From NCBI RefSeq assembly GCF_900099835.1, contig NZ_FNKP01000001.1, forward strand, positions 558,001 through 622,000: 64,000 nt of DNA, read 5' to 3'. The notes under the pieces were generated by a model, which was not told where the DNA came from, made no database searches, and saw only the letters and a list, made by a program, of their open reading frames with translations. The stretch comes from Paraburkholderia fungorum (GTDB lineage Bacteria > Pseudomonadota > Gammaproteobacteria > Burkholderiales > Burkholderiaceae). The position numbers were made by a program, and so were the translations under genes. This document shows positions 16,895 through 26,852 of this stretch, piece by piece. Numbering within the stretch: the stretch's first letter is position 1; each line of letters starts with the position of its first letter.

Positions 16895-17668
16895 TCAGCG
16901 TTGCGCGTTGGTCTGTGTTTCAGACTGCAATGCGCGCAACGTCTGCAAAAGACGGTTGATATCGAGTTGGTCGGCCGCGAGTTCGGGCGATGCCGGGCTC
17001 AGGTGCGGCACGATGCCGAGCAGCGGCGCGTCGTGTTCGCGCGCGAGATGCTCGCGGATCGACGCGATGTTTTCGTCGGGGAACGTCATGTCGGGATCGA
17101 CGCGATTCGCGACCCAGCCCGCGAGCGTCAGGCCGCGTGAAGCGATGGCTTCGGCGGTCAACAGCGCATGGCTGATGCAGCCGAGGCGCATGCCGACCAC
17201 CAGCACGACTGGCAGCTTCAGCGCGACGGCGAGATCGGCGGTGTCTTGCGTCGCCGTCAACGGCACGCGAAATCCGCCGACGCCTTCGACCACGACGATG
17301 TCCGCGCGCTGCACAGCTTGCGCATGGCAATCGACGATATGGTCGACGTCGAAGGTCACGTTTTCCAGCGCGGCGGCGATATGCGGCGCTGCGGGTTCCT
17401 TCAGCAGATACGGCGTGCGCATGTCCGGCGGCAGCAACACGTTCGACGCGGCGTCCAGTTGATCCGCGTCCTCGTTGTGCAGCACGCCGTCCAGTTCGAA
17501 CGCGCCGGCGGCGATCGGTTTCATCGCGGCGGCTTGCAGGCCTTCGCGGACAAATCCGCGCAACAGGGCCGACGAAACGAAGGTCTTGCCGATTTCCGTA
17601 TCGGTACCGGTGACGAATAAAGAGAGTGCGTTTTTGTTCATACCGTTGATGCTTTTAAGACCGTTCAT
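16895..17668 (-). CDS. bioD: Dethiobiotin synthetase
   Basis: Converts 7,8-diaminopelargonate, CO2 and ATP to dethiobiotin. P-loop [32 protein letters not shown], the [12 protein letters not shown] motif and GWVANRVDP identify BioD. Two starts compete: ATG 17668, whose ATGA overlaps the bioF stop (257 residues, nine extra at the N-terminus), and ATG 17641 (248 residues, closer to the family's usual start). I give the longer one because overlap coupling is the pattern in this operon; neither has a clear Shine-Dalgarno. Function is certain, start is not. Confidence 0.92.
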   Translation of the reverse strand: MNGLKSINGMNKNALSLFVTGTDTEIGKTFVSSALLRGFVREGLQAAAMKPIAAGAFELDGVLHNEDADQLDAASNVLLPPDMRTPYLLKEPAAPHIAAALENVTFDVDHIVDCHAQAVQRADIVVVEGVGGFRVPLTATQDTADLAVALKLPVVLVVGMRLGCISHALLTAEAIASRGLTLAGWVANRVDPDMTFPDENIASIREHLAREHDAPLLGIVPHLSPASPELAADQLDINRLLQTLRALQSETQTNAQR

Positions 17669-18849
17669 ACCGGTTGCGCAGCGACTTGCTGCAAGCCGGC
17701 TTCGAGCCGGTCGAGATCCGCGTGCGAGTGCGCCGCCGACAGCGAAATGCGCAAACGCGACGTGCCGGACGGCACCGTGGGCGGACGAATGGCGGGCACC
17801 CACAGCCCCGCGCGATCGAGCGTGGCCGCGATGTCGAGCGTCGCATCGTTGGCACCGATGATCAGCGGTTGCACGGCAGTGTGCGAATCGACGGGAATCC
17901 ACGGGGTGGCTTTCAGCATCGCGCGCGTGCGCTCGATCAATTGCTGAAGATGCGCACGCCGTTCGTCGCCTTCCTCGCCGCCGATAATCCGCAAGCTCGC
18001 CGACACCGCGTGCGCCGCAGCGGGCACCGACGCCGTCGTGAAGATGTACGGACGCGCGCGCTGCACCAGCCATTCGATCACGGTCTCGTGCGCGGTAACG
18101 AACGCGCCCGAGACGCCCGCGGCCTTGCCGAGCGTGCCGATCGAAATGAGATTCGGCGAACGCAACGCGGCCTGCGCAACCGCGCCCCGTCCTTGCGGAC
18201 CGAGCACGCCGAAGCCGTGCGCATCGTCGACGATCAGCCACGCGCCGTGCTGTTCCGCGAGTTCCAGCAGACGCGGCAGCGGCGCGATATCGCCATCCAT
18301 GCTGAACACGGTATCGGAGACGATCACTTTTACTTCGGCGTCCGACGCGTCGAGCATCGCGCTCAACGCGTCCATATCGCAGTGCGGATAGATCTGCACG
18401 TCCGCGCGCGACAGACGCGCTCCGTCGATCAGCGACGCGTGATTCAGCGCATCGGAAAAGAGCGTCGTGCCGCGGCCCGCGAGCGCGGTGAGCGTCGCGA
18501 GATTCGCCATATAGCCGGTGCTGAAGTAGAGCGCGCGCGGGTTGTCGACGAAGCCGCCGGTGAACTCCGCGAGGTCGTCTTCGAGTTGTGCGTGCGAGCG
18601 CGAGTGGCCGCCGAGCAGGTGCGAGCCGCCGCTGCCCGCGCCATAGCGCCGCGCGCCTTCGGCGATGGCTTCGATCAGCAACGGATGCGCGGCCAGGCCG
18701 AGATAGTCGTTACTGGCGAAGCCGATCATCTCGCGGCCGTCGACGGTCATGTGCGCGGCGCACGGCGTGTCGGCAGTGCGGCGGCGACGGCGCAGCCCGC
18801 GTTCGTCGATCTCTTTCAGACCTTGCGCGAGGGTGTCTAGCAGATGCAT
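17665..18849 (-). CDS. bioF: 8-amino-7-oxononanoate synthase
   Basis: 394 residues. PLP enzyme condensing pimeloyl-ACP/CoA with L-alanine. Motifs: [83 protein letters not shown] and the Schiff-base lysine in [15 protein letters not shown]. Its ATG overlaps the bioA stop by one base and its stop overlaps the first possible bioD start. Biotin pathway second committed step; pimeloyl-forming genes (bioC/bioH or similar) are not seen nearby. Confidence 0.97.
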   Translation of the reverse strand: MHLLDTLAQGLKEIDERGLRRRRRTADTPCAAHMTVDGREMIGFASNDYLGLAAHPLLIEAIAEGARRYGAGSGGSHLLGGHSRSHAQLEDDLAEFTGGFVDNPRALYFSTGYMANLATLTALAGRGTTLFSDALNHASLIDGARLSRADVQIYPHCDMDALSAMLDASDAEVKVIVSDTVFSMDGDIAPLPRLLELAEQHGAWLIVDDAHGFGVLGPQGRGAVAQAALRSPNLISIGTLGKAAGVSGAFVTAHETVIEWLVQRARPYIFTTASVPAAAHAVSASLRIIGGEEGDERRAHLQQLIERTRAMLKATPWIPVDSHTAVQPLIIGANDATLDIAATLDRAGLWVPAIRPPTVPSGTSRLRISLSAAHSHADLDRLEAGLQQVAAQPV

Positions 18850-20210
18850 CAGCGCACCTCCGCGAGTGTGGCTTCGAAGGTGTCACGCGTGCGCGAGGCG
18901 AGCAGCGCGAGTTCTTCGTCATCGAGGATGTACGGCGGCATCAGGTACACCGTGGTGCCGATCGGGCGCAGCAGCAGTTCGCGTTGCAGCGCGTTTTCGA
19001 AGAAGCGGCGCGAGAAAGTTTTCGCGTGCTGCGCGTCGTCGATCACGGCGTCGAACGCGAAGATCGTGCCGCAGTTGCGCAGATTGCGCACTTGCTTGTG
19101 ATGGGCGAGAGGCGCGAGCGCGGCTTTCAGTTTCGCGGATTTCTGCGCGTTGACGGCGAGCACGTTGTCGCTCGCGAACAGGTCGAGCGTGGCCAGCGCT
19201 GCACGGCAGGCGAGCGGATTGCCGGTGTACGAGTGCGAATGCAGGAAGCCGCGCGCGGTGTCGTCGTGATAGAAGGCCGCGTAGATTTCATCGCGCGACA
19301 ACACGATCGACAGCGGCAGATAACCGCCGCTAATCCCTTTCGACAGACACAGAAAATCCGGCCAGATGCCTGCTTGTTCGCACGCGAAAAAAGTGCCGGT
19401 GCGGCCGCAGCCGACCGCGATTTCGTCGGCGATCAGATGCACGCTGTACTCGTCGCACAGCGCGCGCAGGCCGGCGATGTACGACGGATCGTGCATCGCC
19501 ATGCCGGCCGCGCATTGCACGAGCGGCTCGACGATCAGCGCGGCGATTTTCGTTGCGCGTGAGTCGAACAGCGCGCGAACGTGGTCGAGCGCGCGGCGGG
19601 CGACGTCGGCGGCGGATTCGCCGGGTTGCGCGAGGCGAGCGTCGGGGGACGCGACGACGTGCGCGTTGCGGATCAGCGGGTCGTACGCGTCTTTGAACAG
19701 CGCGACGTCGGTGACGCCGAGCGCGCCGATGGTCTCGCCGTGGTAGCTGTTGGCGATGCAGACGAATTCCTGCTTATCCGCGAAACCGCGATTGCGCCAT
19801 GAGTGGAAGCTCATTTTCAGCGCGATCTCGACGGCGGACGCGCCATCCGACGCGAAGAACGCATGGCCGAGCGTGTTGCCGGTGAGCGCGTGCAGGCGCT
19901 CCGCGAGTTCGATGGCCGGCTCGTGCGTGCAGCCGGCGAGCATCGCGTGTTCGAGGGTGTCGAGCTGATCTTTCAGCGCCGCGTTGATGCGCGGATTCGC
20001 GTGGCCGAACAGGTTGACCCACCAGGAGCTGATTGCATCCAGATAACGGTGGTTGGCGCGATCGTAGAGCCACGCGCCCTGTCCGCGCGCGACGGGGATC
20101 AGCGGCAGACGTTCGTGGTGCTTCATCTGGGTGCAGGGGTGCCATACGGCACGCAGGCTGCGGGCGACCCAATCTTCCGGGGCGACGGATTGTGCTGCTG
20201 AGTTTTCCAA
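18849..20210 (-). CDS. bioA: Adenosylmethionine-8-amino-7-oxononanoate aminotransferase (TTG start)
   Basis: 453 residues. Transfers the amino group of S-adenosylmethionine to KAPA. Family marks: [76 protein letters not shown] and PLP-lysine in [14 protein letters not shown]. The conserved WHPCTQ lies upstream of the first internal ATG, so initiation must be at the TTG at 20210, which has GGAG about seven bases before it. First gene of the biotin operon; its upstream region is the G+T-skewed segment. Start-codon choice may lower expression. Confidence 0.95.
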   Translation of the reverse strand: MENSAAQSVAPEDWVARSLRAVWHPCTQMKHHERLPLIPVARGQGAWLYDRANHRYLDAISSWWVNLFGHANPRINAALKDQLDTLEHAMLAGCTHEPAIELAERLHALTGNTLGHAFFASDGASAVEIALKMSFHSWRNRGFADKQEFVCIANSYHGETIGALGVTDVALFKDAYDPLIRNAHVVASPDARLAQPGESAADVARRALDHVRALFDSRATKIAALIVEPLVQCAAGMAMHDPSYIAGLRALCDEYSVHLIADEIAVGCGRTGTFFACEQAGIWPDFLCLSKGISGGYLPLSIVLSRDEIYAAFYHDDTARGFLHSHSYTGNPLACRAALATLDLFASDNVLAVNAQKSAKLKAALAPLAHHKQVRNLRNCGTIFAFDAVIDDAQHAKTFSRRFFENALQRELLLRPIGTTVYLMPPYILDDEELALLASRTRDTFEATLAEVR

Positions 20211-20755
20211 AGGGGTACTCCAACGGTGCTTTTTTGCCGCGTTTTTTGCCGCTGCGCGGGGGCTTTTTAGGGCCCTGTCAGGGACGATGCGCCTGGTTTT
20301 TGCGCGCGGCGCGCGGCTTTTGGCGGGCGTGCGGGGTCGAGATTAGCGGTTTATTTGGGGTTCTGCACTAGCTGTTGGAGGGGCTGTTTTCCATGCTGGG
20401 CGGGGGTTTGGCGATGTTTGGGGCAGGTGCGTTCAGTTCGGGTGGGAAGGTCGCTGATGGGCGGAGTTAGCGACGGCAAAGTGGTTGGACCTTATGGGGG
20501 AGGTTTGGGCCCTGCGGGCCGGCTTTTGGGGTTTTTGGTTTTTTTGGGGGTGTTGGTCTGTTTTTGTTTTTTGGGCTAGGGGGTGGGTTCTTTGCGGTGT
20601 TGGCTTTTTTGTGGCCACGGTGGTTTATTGGCGTTGCCGTTGTGGTCTTGGCTGTGTTGGCCTTTCCTTGCTTTCACGGTGGTCTATTAGCACTGCCCCT
20701 GTGCGGGGCGGGGGTTGAGCTTTTGTTGGCTGCGCCCTTTGGCGGTGTTCTTCGG
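20211..20755. other. G+T-skewed non-coding segment upstream of bioA
   Basis: From about 20220 to 20755 the plus strand is extremely poor in A and C, with long T and G runs (TTTTTTTGGGGG, GGGCTAGGGGGTGGG). Frames exist in it but they encode only Gly/Val/Leu/Phe/Trp low complexity with no consistent ribosome site, so I call no gene. The bioA promoter must lie at its left edge. No BirA-type operator could be identified. The right half carries degenerate direct repeats annotated separately. Confidence 0.7.
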
Positions 20756-20820
20756 GGTGTTGGCCTTTCCTTGATGTCACGGTGGTCTATTAGCGTTGCC
20801 CCTGTGCGGGGCGGCACTCA
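20616..20820 (+). repeat. Three degenerate direct repeats abutting the inverted-repeat element
   Basis: CACGGTGGT(T/C)TATT(G/A)GC begins at 20616, 20675 and 20778. The second and third copies extend to CACGGTGGTCTATTAGC, then (AC/GT)TGCCCCTGTGCGGGGCG, and are also preceded by GGCCTTTCCTTG. The third copy is the outer part of the left inverted arm. The first is the most degraded. Confidence 0.8.
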
Positions 20821-20966
20821 CTTTCTTTGCCGCCGCAAAGAAAGTAAGCAAAGAAAGCGGGCTCACACCGCTAACCATTAAGCGGGTCCCCTGGCTTGGA
20901 GGGGGCAGTGGTGCATCTGGAATCGGTGCTCCCGCGCACTCCGCGTTCGTGACAAGGCAGTCATTC
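20756..20966 (+). repeat. Left arm (211 bp) of a large inverted repeat
   Basis: Matches the reverse complement of 21336-21546 over its whole length with no gap; I counted about 15 mismatches by eye. It contains GGTGTTGGCCTTTCCTTGAT at the outer end, the hairpin at 20820-20845, AAGCGGGCTCACACCGCTA, GGGTCCCCTGGCTTGGAGGG, and ends at CAGTCATTC. The outermost ~60 bases are also a copy of the adjacent direct repeat. No coding frame is preserved between the arms. Confidence 0.88.
20820..20845. repeat. Perfect hairpin inside the left arm
   Basis: ACTTTCTTTGC-CGCC-GCAAAGAAAGT, an 11-bp perfect stem with a 4-nt loop. The right arm carries the same hairpin around 21465-21490 with the stem extended to 14 bp by compensating CTTA/TAAG ends. 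The same AAAGAAAG word recurs just beside it as a direct repeat. Confidence 0.85.
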
Positions 20967-21335
20967 GCTCCCACTCCGCACTACGTGCGTCGCGGTGGGG
21001 TCTGCTTGGGAAACCAGCGGTTTTTGTTCCGCTGCCGAGGGACCGTTGCCCCGCATTCGTGATGACATGCAATGGAGCAATGCGAACACGCCAGAACGCT
21101 GAGGGAGAAGAAGCAGCAAGTCTTCTCCGCACTAAAGGCAACTAACTGACCGCACGCGTCGAACGGCCCGATTGGCGTGCGGTGCACGGTAGCTGGTGAA
21201 GTGCGGGAAGGGGGGAGGATTGATGCGGGAATTGCTACGCGGTTGTTTGCGACCGGACGATAGAAGTATTGTGGGCGCCAGGGATATCGATTGGTTTGAT
21301 GAACGACCGCGACGGCGCGCGGAGCGTCGCCGGAA
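20967..21335. other. Central 369 bp of the inverted-repeat element
   Basis: Non-repetitive core between the arms. Frames are short and lack start signals. It has mixed composition, unlike the G+T-skewed left flank, and contains several purine-rich stretches (GAGGGAGAAGAAGCAGCAAG). I see no transposase fragment, tRNA or known RNA family. Confidence 0.5.
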
Positions 21336-21546
21336 GAATGACTGCTGTGTCACTGACGTGGAGTGTGCGGGGGCACCGATTCCAGATGTACCACCGCCCC
21401 CTCCAAGCCAGGGGACCCGCTTAAGAGCTAGCGGTGTGAGCCCGCTTTCTTTGCTTACTTTCTTTGCGGCGGCAAAGAAAGTAAGTGCCGCCCCGCACAG
21501 GGGCAGAGCTAATAGACCACCGTGACATCAAGGAAAGGCCAACACC
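21336..21546 (-). repeat. Right arm (211 bp) of the large inverted repeat
   Basis: Reverse complement of the left arm at about 93% identity, same length. It ends 36 bases before the stop codon of the minus-strand secreted hydrolase gene, so any transcript of that gene reading through would include it. No target-site duplication is evident at the outer ends. Confidence 0.88.
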
Positions 21547-21582
21547 TTAGGAGCACACCCAAAACCAAGCGCCCCGCGCAAC

Positions 21583-22905
21583 CTAGTTCCGACTAGCAAT
21601 AGCCCGCTGCCCTTCATCGGCAGCAGCAGAATCAGCACCCCGACCGCCGCCATCCGCCGTCTGCGAAGACTCCTTCCCCCAGACCACCGAATTATCCACC
21701 GCATACAACCGGCAAGGCACAGCACTCTGCTTCTGGCAATTCGCCACCGCCACGGACATCGGATCGTCCCCGCCTTCAGCCCACGACCACGCCCCCGAAT
21801 CCGACACGGCAAACGCGCGGCTCGGATACTGATGCAGGAAGTTCCGATATCCCGCGCGACCCGCTTCGTCGACATACGGCACGGCGTCGACCGCATCGAC
21901 CGCAGCAAAGCCGCTCGCGCTCGGCAGCGACGGATCGGACACCTGATACCGCACGCCCGTCGGCATGCCTACCCGCGCCAGAAACGCCTCGACAGCCGGC
22001 CACCACACATGCACGCCATCCCGATCGCCGACCAGGCGGTGCGCGTCGTTCTTGTAGCTGCCGTAATCGACCATCTTCGCGCTCGCACCGTGCGCGCCAA
22101 ACGCGGCGTACATGCCCGCGACCAGCGGCGCATTCCAGACCGAATCGTTATCGCCGTACATCCACAGCGACGGCACCGTGGTCTTCTCGCCGTAAGCGCC
22201 AAACGCGCGCGTCAGATTGCCCTGCCAGTCGGTACACGCATCCTGCCGCAAACCGCCCGAGAAATTGATCAGTGCCCGCACGCCGGGCGCGGCTTCGGTG
22301 CCGTAGGCCATCGTCGCCAAACCGCCGTGCGATGTGCCGGCGACGACGATATGCGTCGCATCCACGTAAGGCTGCTTCGACATGTAGCTGATCGTTGCCG
22401 CCACGTCGCCGGCCTGACCGAGGCCATTGCGTTCGACGTCGCAGCCATCCTGTTCATACGCGCCGTCGGAATGGCCGAAGCCCTGGCGGTTCGGTGCGAC
22501 CACCACATAGCCACGACGGACGAATTCGCGTGCGAACGGCAGCGGATCGCTGCGTTCCTGCGTACGCGGATCGCCAGGAATCTTGCCGTGGTTGAACACG
22601 ATCATCGGAAACGGGCCTGGGCCGTCCGGTTTGTAGATCGTGGTTTCGAGCGTGATCGTGCCGTCGGCATCGACCGGCACGCGGATGATCTTTTCGTTGA
22701 GGCTGGCCGTGGGCAGATAGACGTCGTCGAGCGCGATACGCGGCACGTGTGCGCGTGTCAGCGGACCCGGCTGGTTGTCGGCGAGCGAAGCGGTGCGCGC
22801 ATCGGCGAGAGAGGCGGCGAGCGGATCGGCATGCGCGACTGCGACAGCGCACGTAGCCGCTGCACAGATCACCACACACTTCGTCAGAACCTTGCTGAAC
22901 ACCAT
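21583..22905 (-). CDS. Secreted alpha/beta hydrolase (dienelactone hydrolase / S9-like fold)
   Basis: 440 residues from ATG 22905, which has GAGGTGGG about nine bases upstream and begins a signal peptide (KCVVICAAATCAVAVAHA, cut before DPL). The mature protein has an alpha/beta-hydrolase core: IVFNHGKIPGDPRTQ, FVRRGYVVVAPNRQGFGHS, nucleophile Ser in VVAGTSHGGLATMAYG, acid in MYGDNDSVWN, and catalytic His probably in KNDAHRLVG. The C-terminal ~120 residues (AAVDAVPYVDEAGRAGYRNF to the end) form an extra domain seen in some periplasmic relatives. Substrate unknown; ester or peptide hydrolysis in the periplasm is likely. Monocistronic. Confidence 0.82.
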   Translation of the reverse strand: MVFSKVLTKCVVICAAATCAVAVAHADPLAASLADARTASLADNQPGPLTRAHVPRIALDDVYLPTASLNEKIIRVPVDADGTITLETTIYKPDGPGPFPMIVFNHGKIPGDPRTQERSDPLPFAREFVRRGYVVVAPNRQGFGHSDGAYEQDGCDVERNGLGQAGDVAATISYMSKQPYVDATHIVVAGTSHGGLATMAYGTEAAPGVRALINFSGGLRQDACTDWQGNLTRAFGAYGEKTTVPSLWMYGDNDSVWNAPLVAGMYAAFGAHGASAKMVDYGSYKNDAHRLVGDRDGVHVWWPAVEAFLARVGMPTGVRYQVSDPSLPSASGFAAVDAVDAVPYVDEAGRAGYRNFLHQYPSRAFAVSDSGAWSWAEGGDDPMSVAVANCQKQSAVPCRLYAVDNSVVWGKESSQTADGGGRGADSAAADEGQRAIASRN

Positions 22906-23541
22906 TGACGCACCCACCTCTAAAACCTGCCCTGAACACCGTGCGCCGTTCGCCGGAATATTGCTGACGTTTTCCTTTCGTCCGCATTTTCGACAAACAA
23001 AAACACACTCGCGTACGGAGTGCGCTATGCGCACGCACGCTAATCGAGATCGCACGGGATGAACCCAAACGGCCGACGCGACCCCACGCGCCGATGATGA
23101 GCGCCACCTTGCTGCCTGGGACCGCCGCCGAACCCACACTCTCTGGTGAACGGCAGGACCCCCTGCGCATTTTGCGGAGCCGCTATGGAGCGCCTCTCGC
23201 AATGTGACGTCATGAAGCTACGGCCTCATCCTGGCACGACAATTTTGTTTTGTGCAATCAAGGAGAACCCGCGACGAAAAATTTGCCGCAAGCTTTTTCA
23301 TTCGATGAGCCTACGGGCCAGCAGGGCGCGGCGGTGATTGGCTGCACGAAGTAATCGAAGGAAAGGTGCTGGCTGTGGTGTCGAGCCAACACGAAAAAAG
23401 GCCCTGATATCAGGGCCTTATGTGAATGCAGAAGGAAGGGTCAGGGTCGTTGCGGGACGCGCGGCGCTAACGAACAAGGCGCAATGCGATCAGCTTGTCG
23501 AACGAAATATTTGGAAACGCTCGCAGAGGCGGTCGTCGCGA
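22906..23541. other. Intergenic region with one terminator
   Basis: Apart from the hairpin at 23393-23420 I see no gene. An AAGGAG at about 23261 is not followed by a usable start codon. The part near 22960-23000 is relatively AT-rich and may hold the promoter of the secreted hydrolase. Confidence 0.4.
23393..23420 (-). terminator. Rho-independent terminator of the YchJ-type gene
   Basis: AAGGCCCTGATATCAGGGCCTT is a perfect 22-base palindrome; on the minus strand it is followed by T4-T6. It lies about 120 bases beyond the YchJ-type stop. Confidence 0.8.
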
Positions 23542-23991
23542 TTATTCGCTGACGTCGCCGTCGACATAGAGCCAGCGTCCGTCGTCGCCGCGTACAAAGC
23601 GGCTCAACTCGTGCAGCCGGTGCGCGCGGCCGCCCACCTTGTATCGTGCGACGAATTCGACGGTCGCATGCCGGTCGTCGGTCTCGGCGAATGCCTTGAT
23701 CTGCAGTCCGAGCCAGCGCGGCGCATCGGGGGCGGCGGGGTCTGCGTCGAGATCGGCGGGGCAGGTGTGGGGCGCCCACGTGGCCCGCAGATAATTCGTT
23801 GCCCCGACAACATACGCGCTGTAACGCGAGCGCATCAGTTCGAGCGCGCGAGGTGCGGTTTCGCCGCCGTCAATGTAGCGGCCGCAACATTGCGCGAAGC
23901 GGGGCGCTTTGGCCCCGTTGCGCTGATCGGGCGCGGCGCCGCCGCAGGGACAATCGGATGGTCGTTGCATCGACAACAGTTGCTTATTCAT
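23542..23991 (-). CDS. YchJ/UPF0225 family protein with SEC-C-like zinc motif
   Basis: 149 residues from ATG 23991 (a start at 23970 is possible). The N-terminus has the zinc-type motif SDCPCGG ... FAQCCGRYIDGGETA and is followed by LMRSRYSAYVVGATNYLRATW, HATVEFVARYKVGGRAHRLHE and WLYVDGD, the NTF2-like YchJ domain. Function unknown; the fold suggests binding of a small ligand or metal. It partners the SDR gene upstream only by proximity (61 bases). Stop overlaps nothing. Reliable family call. Confidence 0.88.
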   Translation of the reverse strand: MNKQLLSMQRPSDCPCGGAAPDQRNGAKAPRFAQCCGRYIDGGETAPRALELMRSRYSAYVVGATNYLRATWAPHTCPADLDADPAAPDAPRWLGLQIKAFAETDDRHATVEFVARYKVGGRAHRLHELSRFVRGDDGRWLYVDGDVSE

Positions 23992-24052
23992 TGGACTTTT
24001 AGCGAGGATCGCGAACGATCGGAGTTTCCACTGCAAGCGCCGCAGCGCGCTT

Positions 24053-24730
<678 letters not shown>

Positions 24731-24784
24731 CGAATACCTCAATCTGTTTAAAAGTGCGGTTTGAAAAGCACCGCGAATAGCGTG

Positions 24785-25993
24785 TTAAACCAGTTCGATA
24801 CCCATTGCCGTGGCTTCGCCGCCGCCGATGCACAACGTCGCCACCCCGCGCTTCAGTCCGCGTTTTTTCAGCGCGCCGATCAGCGTCACGAGAATGCGCG
24901 CGCCCGATGCGCCAATCGGATGGCCGAGTGCGCAAGCGCCGCCGTTCACGTTGACCTTGTCGTGCGGCAGACGGTGTTCCTTCATCGCTGCCATCGTCAC
25001 GACGGCGAACGCTTCGTTGACTTCATACAGATCGACTTCATCGGCACGCCAGCCGTTTTTCTCGAACAGCTTGCGAATCGCGCCGATCGGCGCGGTGGTG
25101 AACTTCGCCGGTTCCTGCGCGAAAGTCGAATGGCCGACCACGCGCGCAATCGGCTCGACGCCGAGCCGCTTCGCCGTCGATTCGCGCATCATCACGAGCG
25201 CCGCTGCGCCGTCTGAAATCGATGACGAATTGGCCGCCGTCACGGTACCGGTTTTGCTGAACGCGGGCTTCAGCGTCGGGATCTTGTCGAGGTTGGCCTT
25301 GAACGGCTGTTCGTCGCGATCGATGCTGACTTCGCCTTTGCGGCTCGCCACTTTCACCGGCGCGATTTCCCATGCGAACGAGCCGTCTTCGTTTGCACGT
25401 TTTGCGCGATTCAGCGACTCGACCGCGAACGCGTCCTGCGCCTCGCGCGTGAAGTCGAACGACGATGCGCATTCCTCGGCGAAGGTGCCCATCAGGCGGC
25501 CTTTTTCGTACGCGTCTTCGAGGCCGTCGTAGAACATATGGTCGATCACCTGGCCATGTCCCATACGCATGCCGCCACGCGCCTTCGGCAACAGGTAAGG
25601 CGCATTCGTCATGCTCTCCATGCCGCCCGCGACGATCACGTCGACCGAACCTGCTGCGAGCATGTCGTGCGCGAACATCGCCGCGCGCATGCCGGAGCCG
25701 CACATCTTGTTGACCGTCGTGCTGCCCGTGCTCAACGGCAAGCCCGCACCGAGCGCCGCCTGACGCGCGGGCGCCTGGCCGAGGCCGGCGGGCAGCACGC
25801 AACCCATCACCACTTCATCGATCTGCTCGGGCTTCAGCCCCGCGCGCTGGACGGCGGCTTCGATCGCGGCCGAGCCTAGCTGAGGCGCGGTGAGCGCGGC
25901 GAAGTCGCCCTGAAACGCGGCCATCGGCGTGCGTGCCACACCGACGATGACAATCGGATCAACCTGGTTTGCATTCATGTTTGTCTCACTCAT
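24785..25993 (-). CDS. Acetyl-CoA C-acetyltransferase (thiolase II)
   Basis: 402 residues. Condenses two acetyl-CoA to acetoacetyl-CoA or performs the reverse thiolysis. Active site: nucleophilic Cys in VNKMCGSGMRAAMFAH, His in YEVNEAFAVVTMAAM/NVNGGACALGHPIGASG, second Cys in TLCIGGGEATAM. The start overlaps the carbonic anhydrase stop by eight bases; an alternative ATG lies five codons in. Could serve leucine/ketone-body catabolism (with HMG-CoA lyase) or PHB synthesis; the acetyltransferase assignment is firm, the pathway is inference. Confidence 0.94.
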   Translation of the reverse strand: MSETNMNANQVDPIVIVGVARTPMAAFQGDFAALTAPQLGSAAIEAAVQRAGLKPEQIDEVVMGCVLPAGLGQAPARQAALGAGLPLSTGSTTVNKMCGSGMRAAMFAHDMLAAGSVDVIVAGGMESMTNAPYLLPKARGGMRMGHGQVIDHMFYDGLEDAYEKGRLMGTFAEECASSFDFTREAQDAFAVESLNRAKRANEDGSFAWEIAPVKVASRKGEVSIDRDEQPFKANLDKIPTLKPAFSKTGTVTAANSSSISDGAAALVMMRESTAKRLGVEPIARVVGHSTFAQEPAKFTTAPIGAIRKLFEKNGWRADEVDLYEVNEAFAVVTMAAMKEHRLPHDKVNVNGGACALGHPIGASGARILVTLIGALKKRGLKRGVATLCIGGGEATAMGIELV

Positions 25994-26762
25994 GTTTTAG
26001 CTCCTTGATCACACCTTCGACGATAGCCGGCACGTCGCCCAGTTGCGCGGCATCGGCCGCGACCATGTCGTTGTCCGTTTTGTGCGCGCCGGTCGCCGAC
26101 ACTGCCGCGACGCACTCCCTGTACGTCGATTCGAGCGACGCGGCGTCGCCGACCGTCATGCCGAGATTGCGCACCTTGCCGTCGTGCACGCCATACGCCC
26201 AGCCGTGCACGGTCAATTCCTGGCCGCGCGCCCACGCATCGTTGACGATGGTCGTGCGGCACACGTTCATCACCTGCTCAATCGTATTCAGTTCGACCAG
26301 GCGCCGATGACGCACTTCACCAATCGGCCACTCCTCGATCAGCGCCGCGTGCTTGCTGCGCACGTCCTGCACGTGAGCGAGCCAGTTATCCGCGAGACCC
26401 ACGCGGCGGCCGTGAAGTGCTGCTGCCACGCCCGAGCAGCCGTAGTGGCCGACCACCATGATGTGCTTGACCTTCAACAGATCGACCGCGAACTGGATCA
26501 CCGACAGACAGTTCAGATCGGTATGCACAACCACGTTCGCGATGTTTCTGTGCACGAACACTTCGCCCGGCGGCAGGCCGATGATCTGGTTCGCGGGCAC
26601 GCGCGAATCGGAGCAGCCGATCCACAGATATTCGGGCGCCTGCTGATGCGCGAGACGCGAGAAGAACTCGGGATCTTCGGACAACTTGCGCGTGACCCAT
26701 GCGTCGTTGTTCTCGAAAAGATGCGCGAGCGGATGGGAAGAATTGGATGCGTTCGTGGTCAT
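25986..26762 (-). CDS. can: Beta-class carbonic anhydrase
   Basis: 258 residues. Zn ligands: Cys in YLWIGCSDSRVPANQ (with the Asp-Arg dyad), His and Cys in MVVGHYGCSGVAAAL. VFVHRNIANVVVHTDLNCLSV is the dimer/active-site signature. The C-terminal extension of ~35 residues (AVSATGAHKTDND to ELKHE) is longer than E. coli Can. Supplies bicarbonate for biotin-dependent carboxylases; linkage to acyl-CoA genes (thiolase, SDR) fits provision of bicarbonate for methylcrotonyl- or acetyl-CoA carboxylase, which is inference. Confidence 0.95.
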   Translation of the reverse strand: MTTNASNSSHPLAHLFENNDAWVTRKLSEDPEFFSRLAHQQAPEYLWIGCSDSRVPANQIIGLPPGEVFVHRNIANVVVHTDLNCLSVIQFAVDLLKVKHIMVVGHYGCSGVAAALHGRRVGLADNWLAHVQDVRSKHAALIEEWPIGEVRHRRLVELNTIEQVMNVCRTTIVNDAWARGQELTVHGWAYGVHDGKVRNLGMTVGDAASLESTYRECVAAVSATGAHKTDNDMVAADAAQLGDVPAIVEGVIKELKHE

Positions 26763-26852
26763 TTTGCGTCTTGTGGTTGATCGACCGGCCGACGCGTTCA
26801 GGCGATTCAGGCGGTCGAAGTCGTTACATAAGGTTCGGGCGATGCACGCGTG

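Noticed and set aside
20564..20881. A 105-codon frame in the G+T-skewed segment
   Set aside because: Hydrophobic Gly/Leu/Phe/Trp repeats follow directly from the base skew; it runs into the inverted repeat and has no conserved domain.
20967..21335. Insertion-sequence transposase in the core of the inverted-repeat element
   Set aside because: No frame long enough and no DDE or Y1 motif in any of the six frames.
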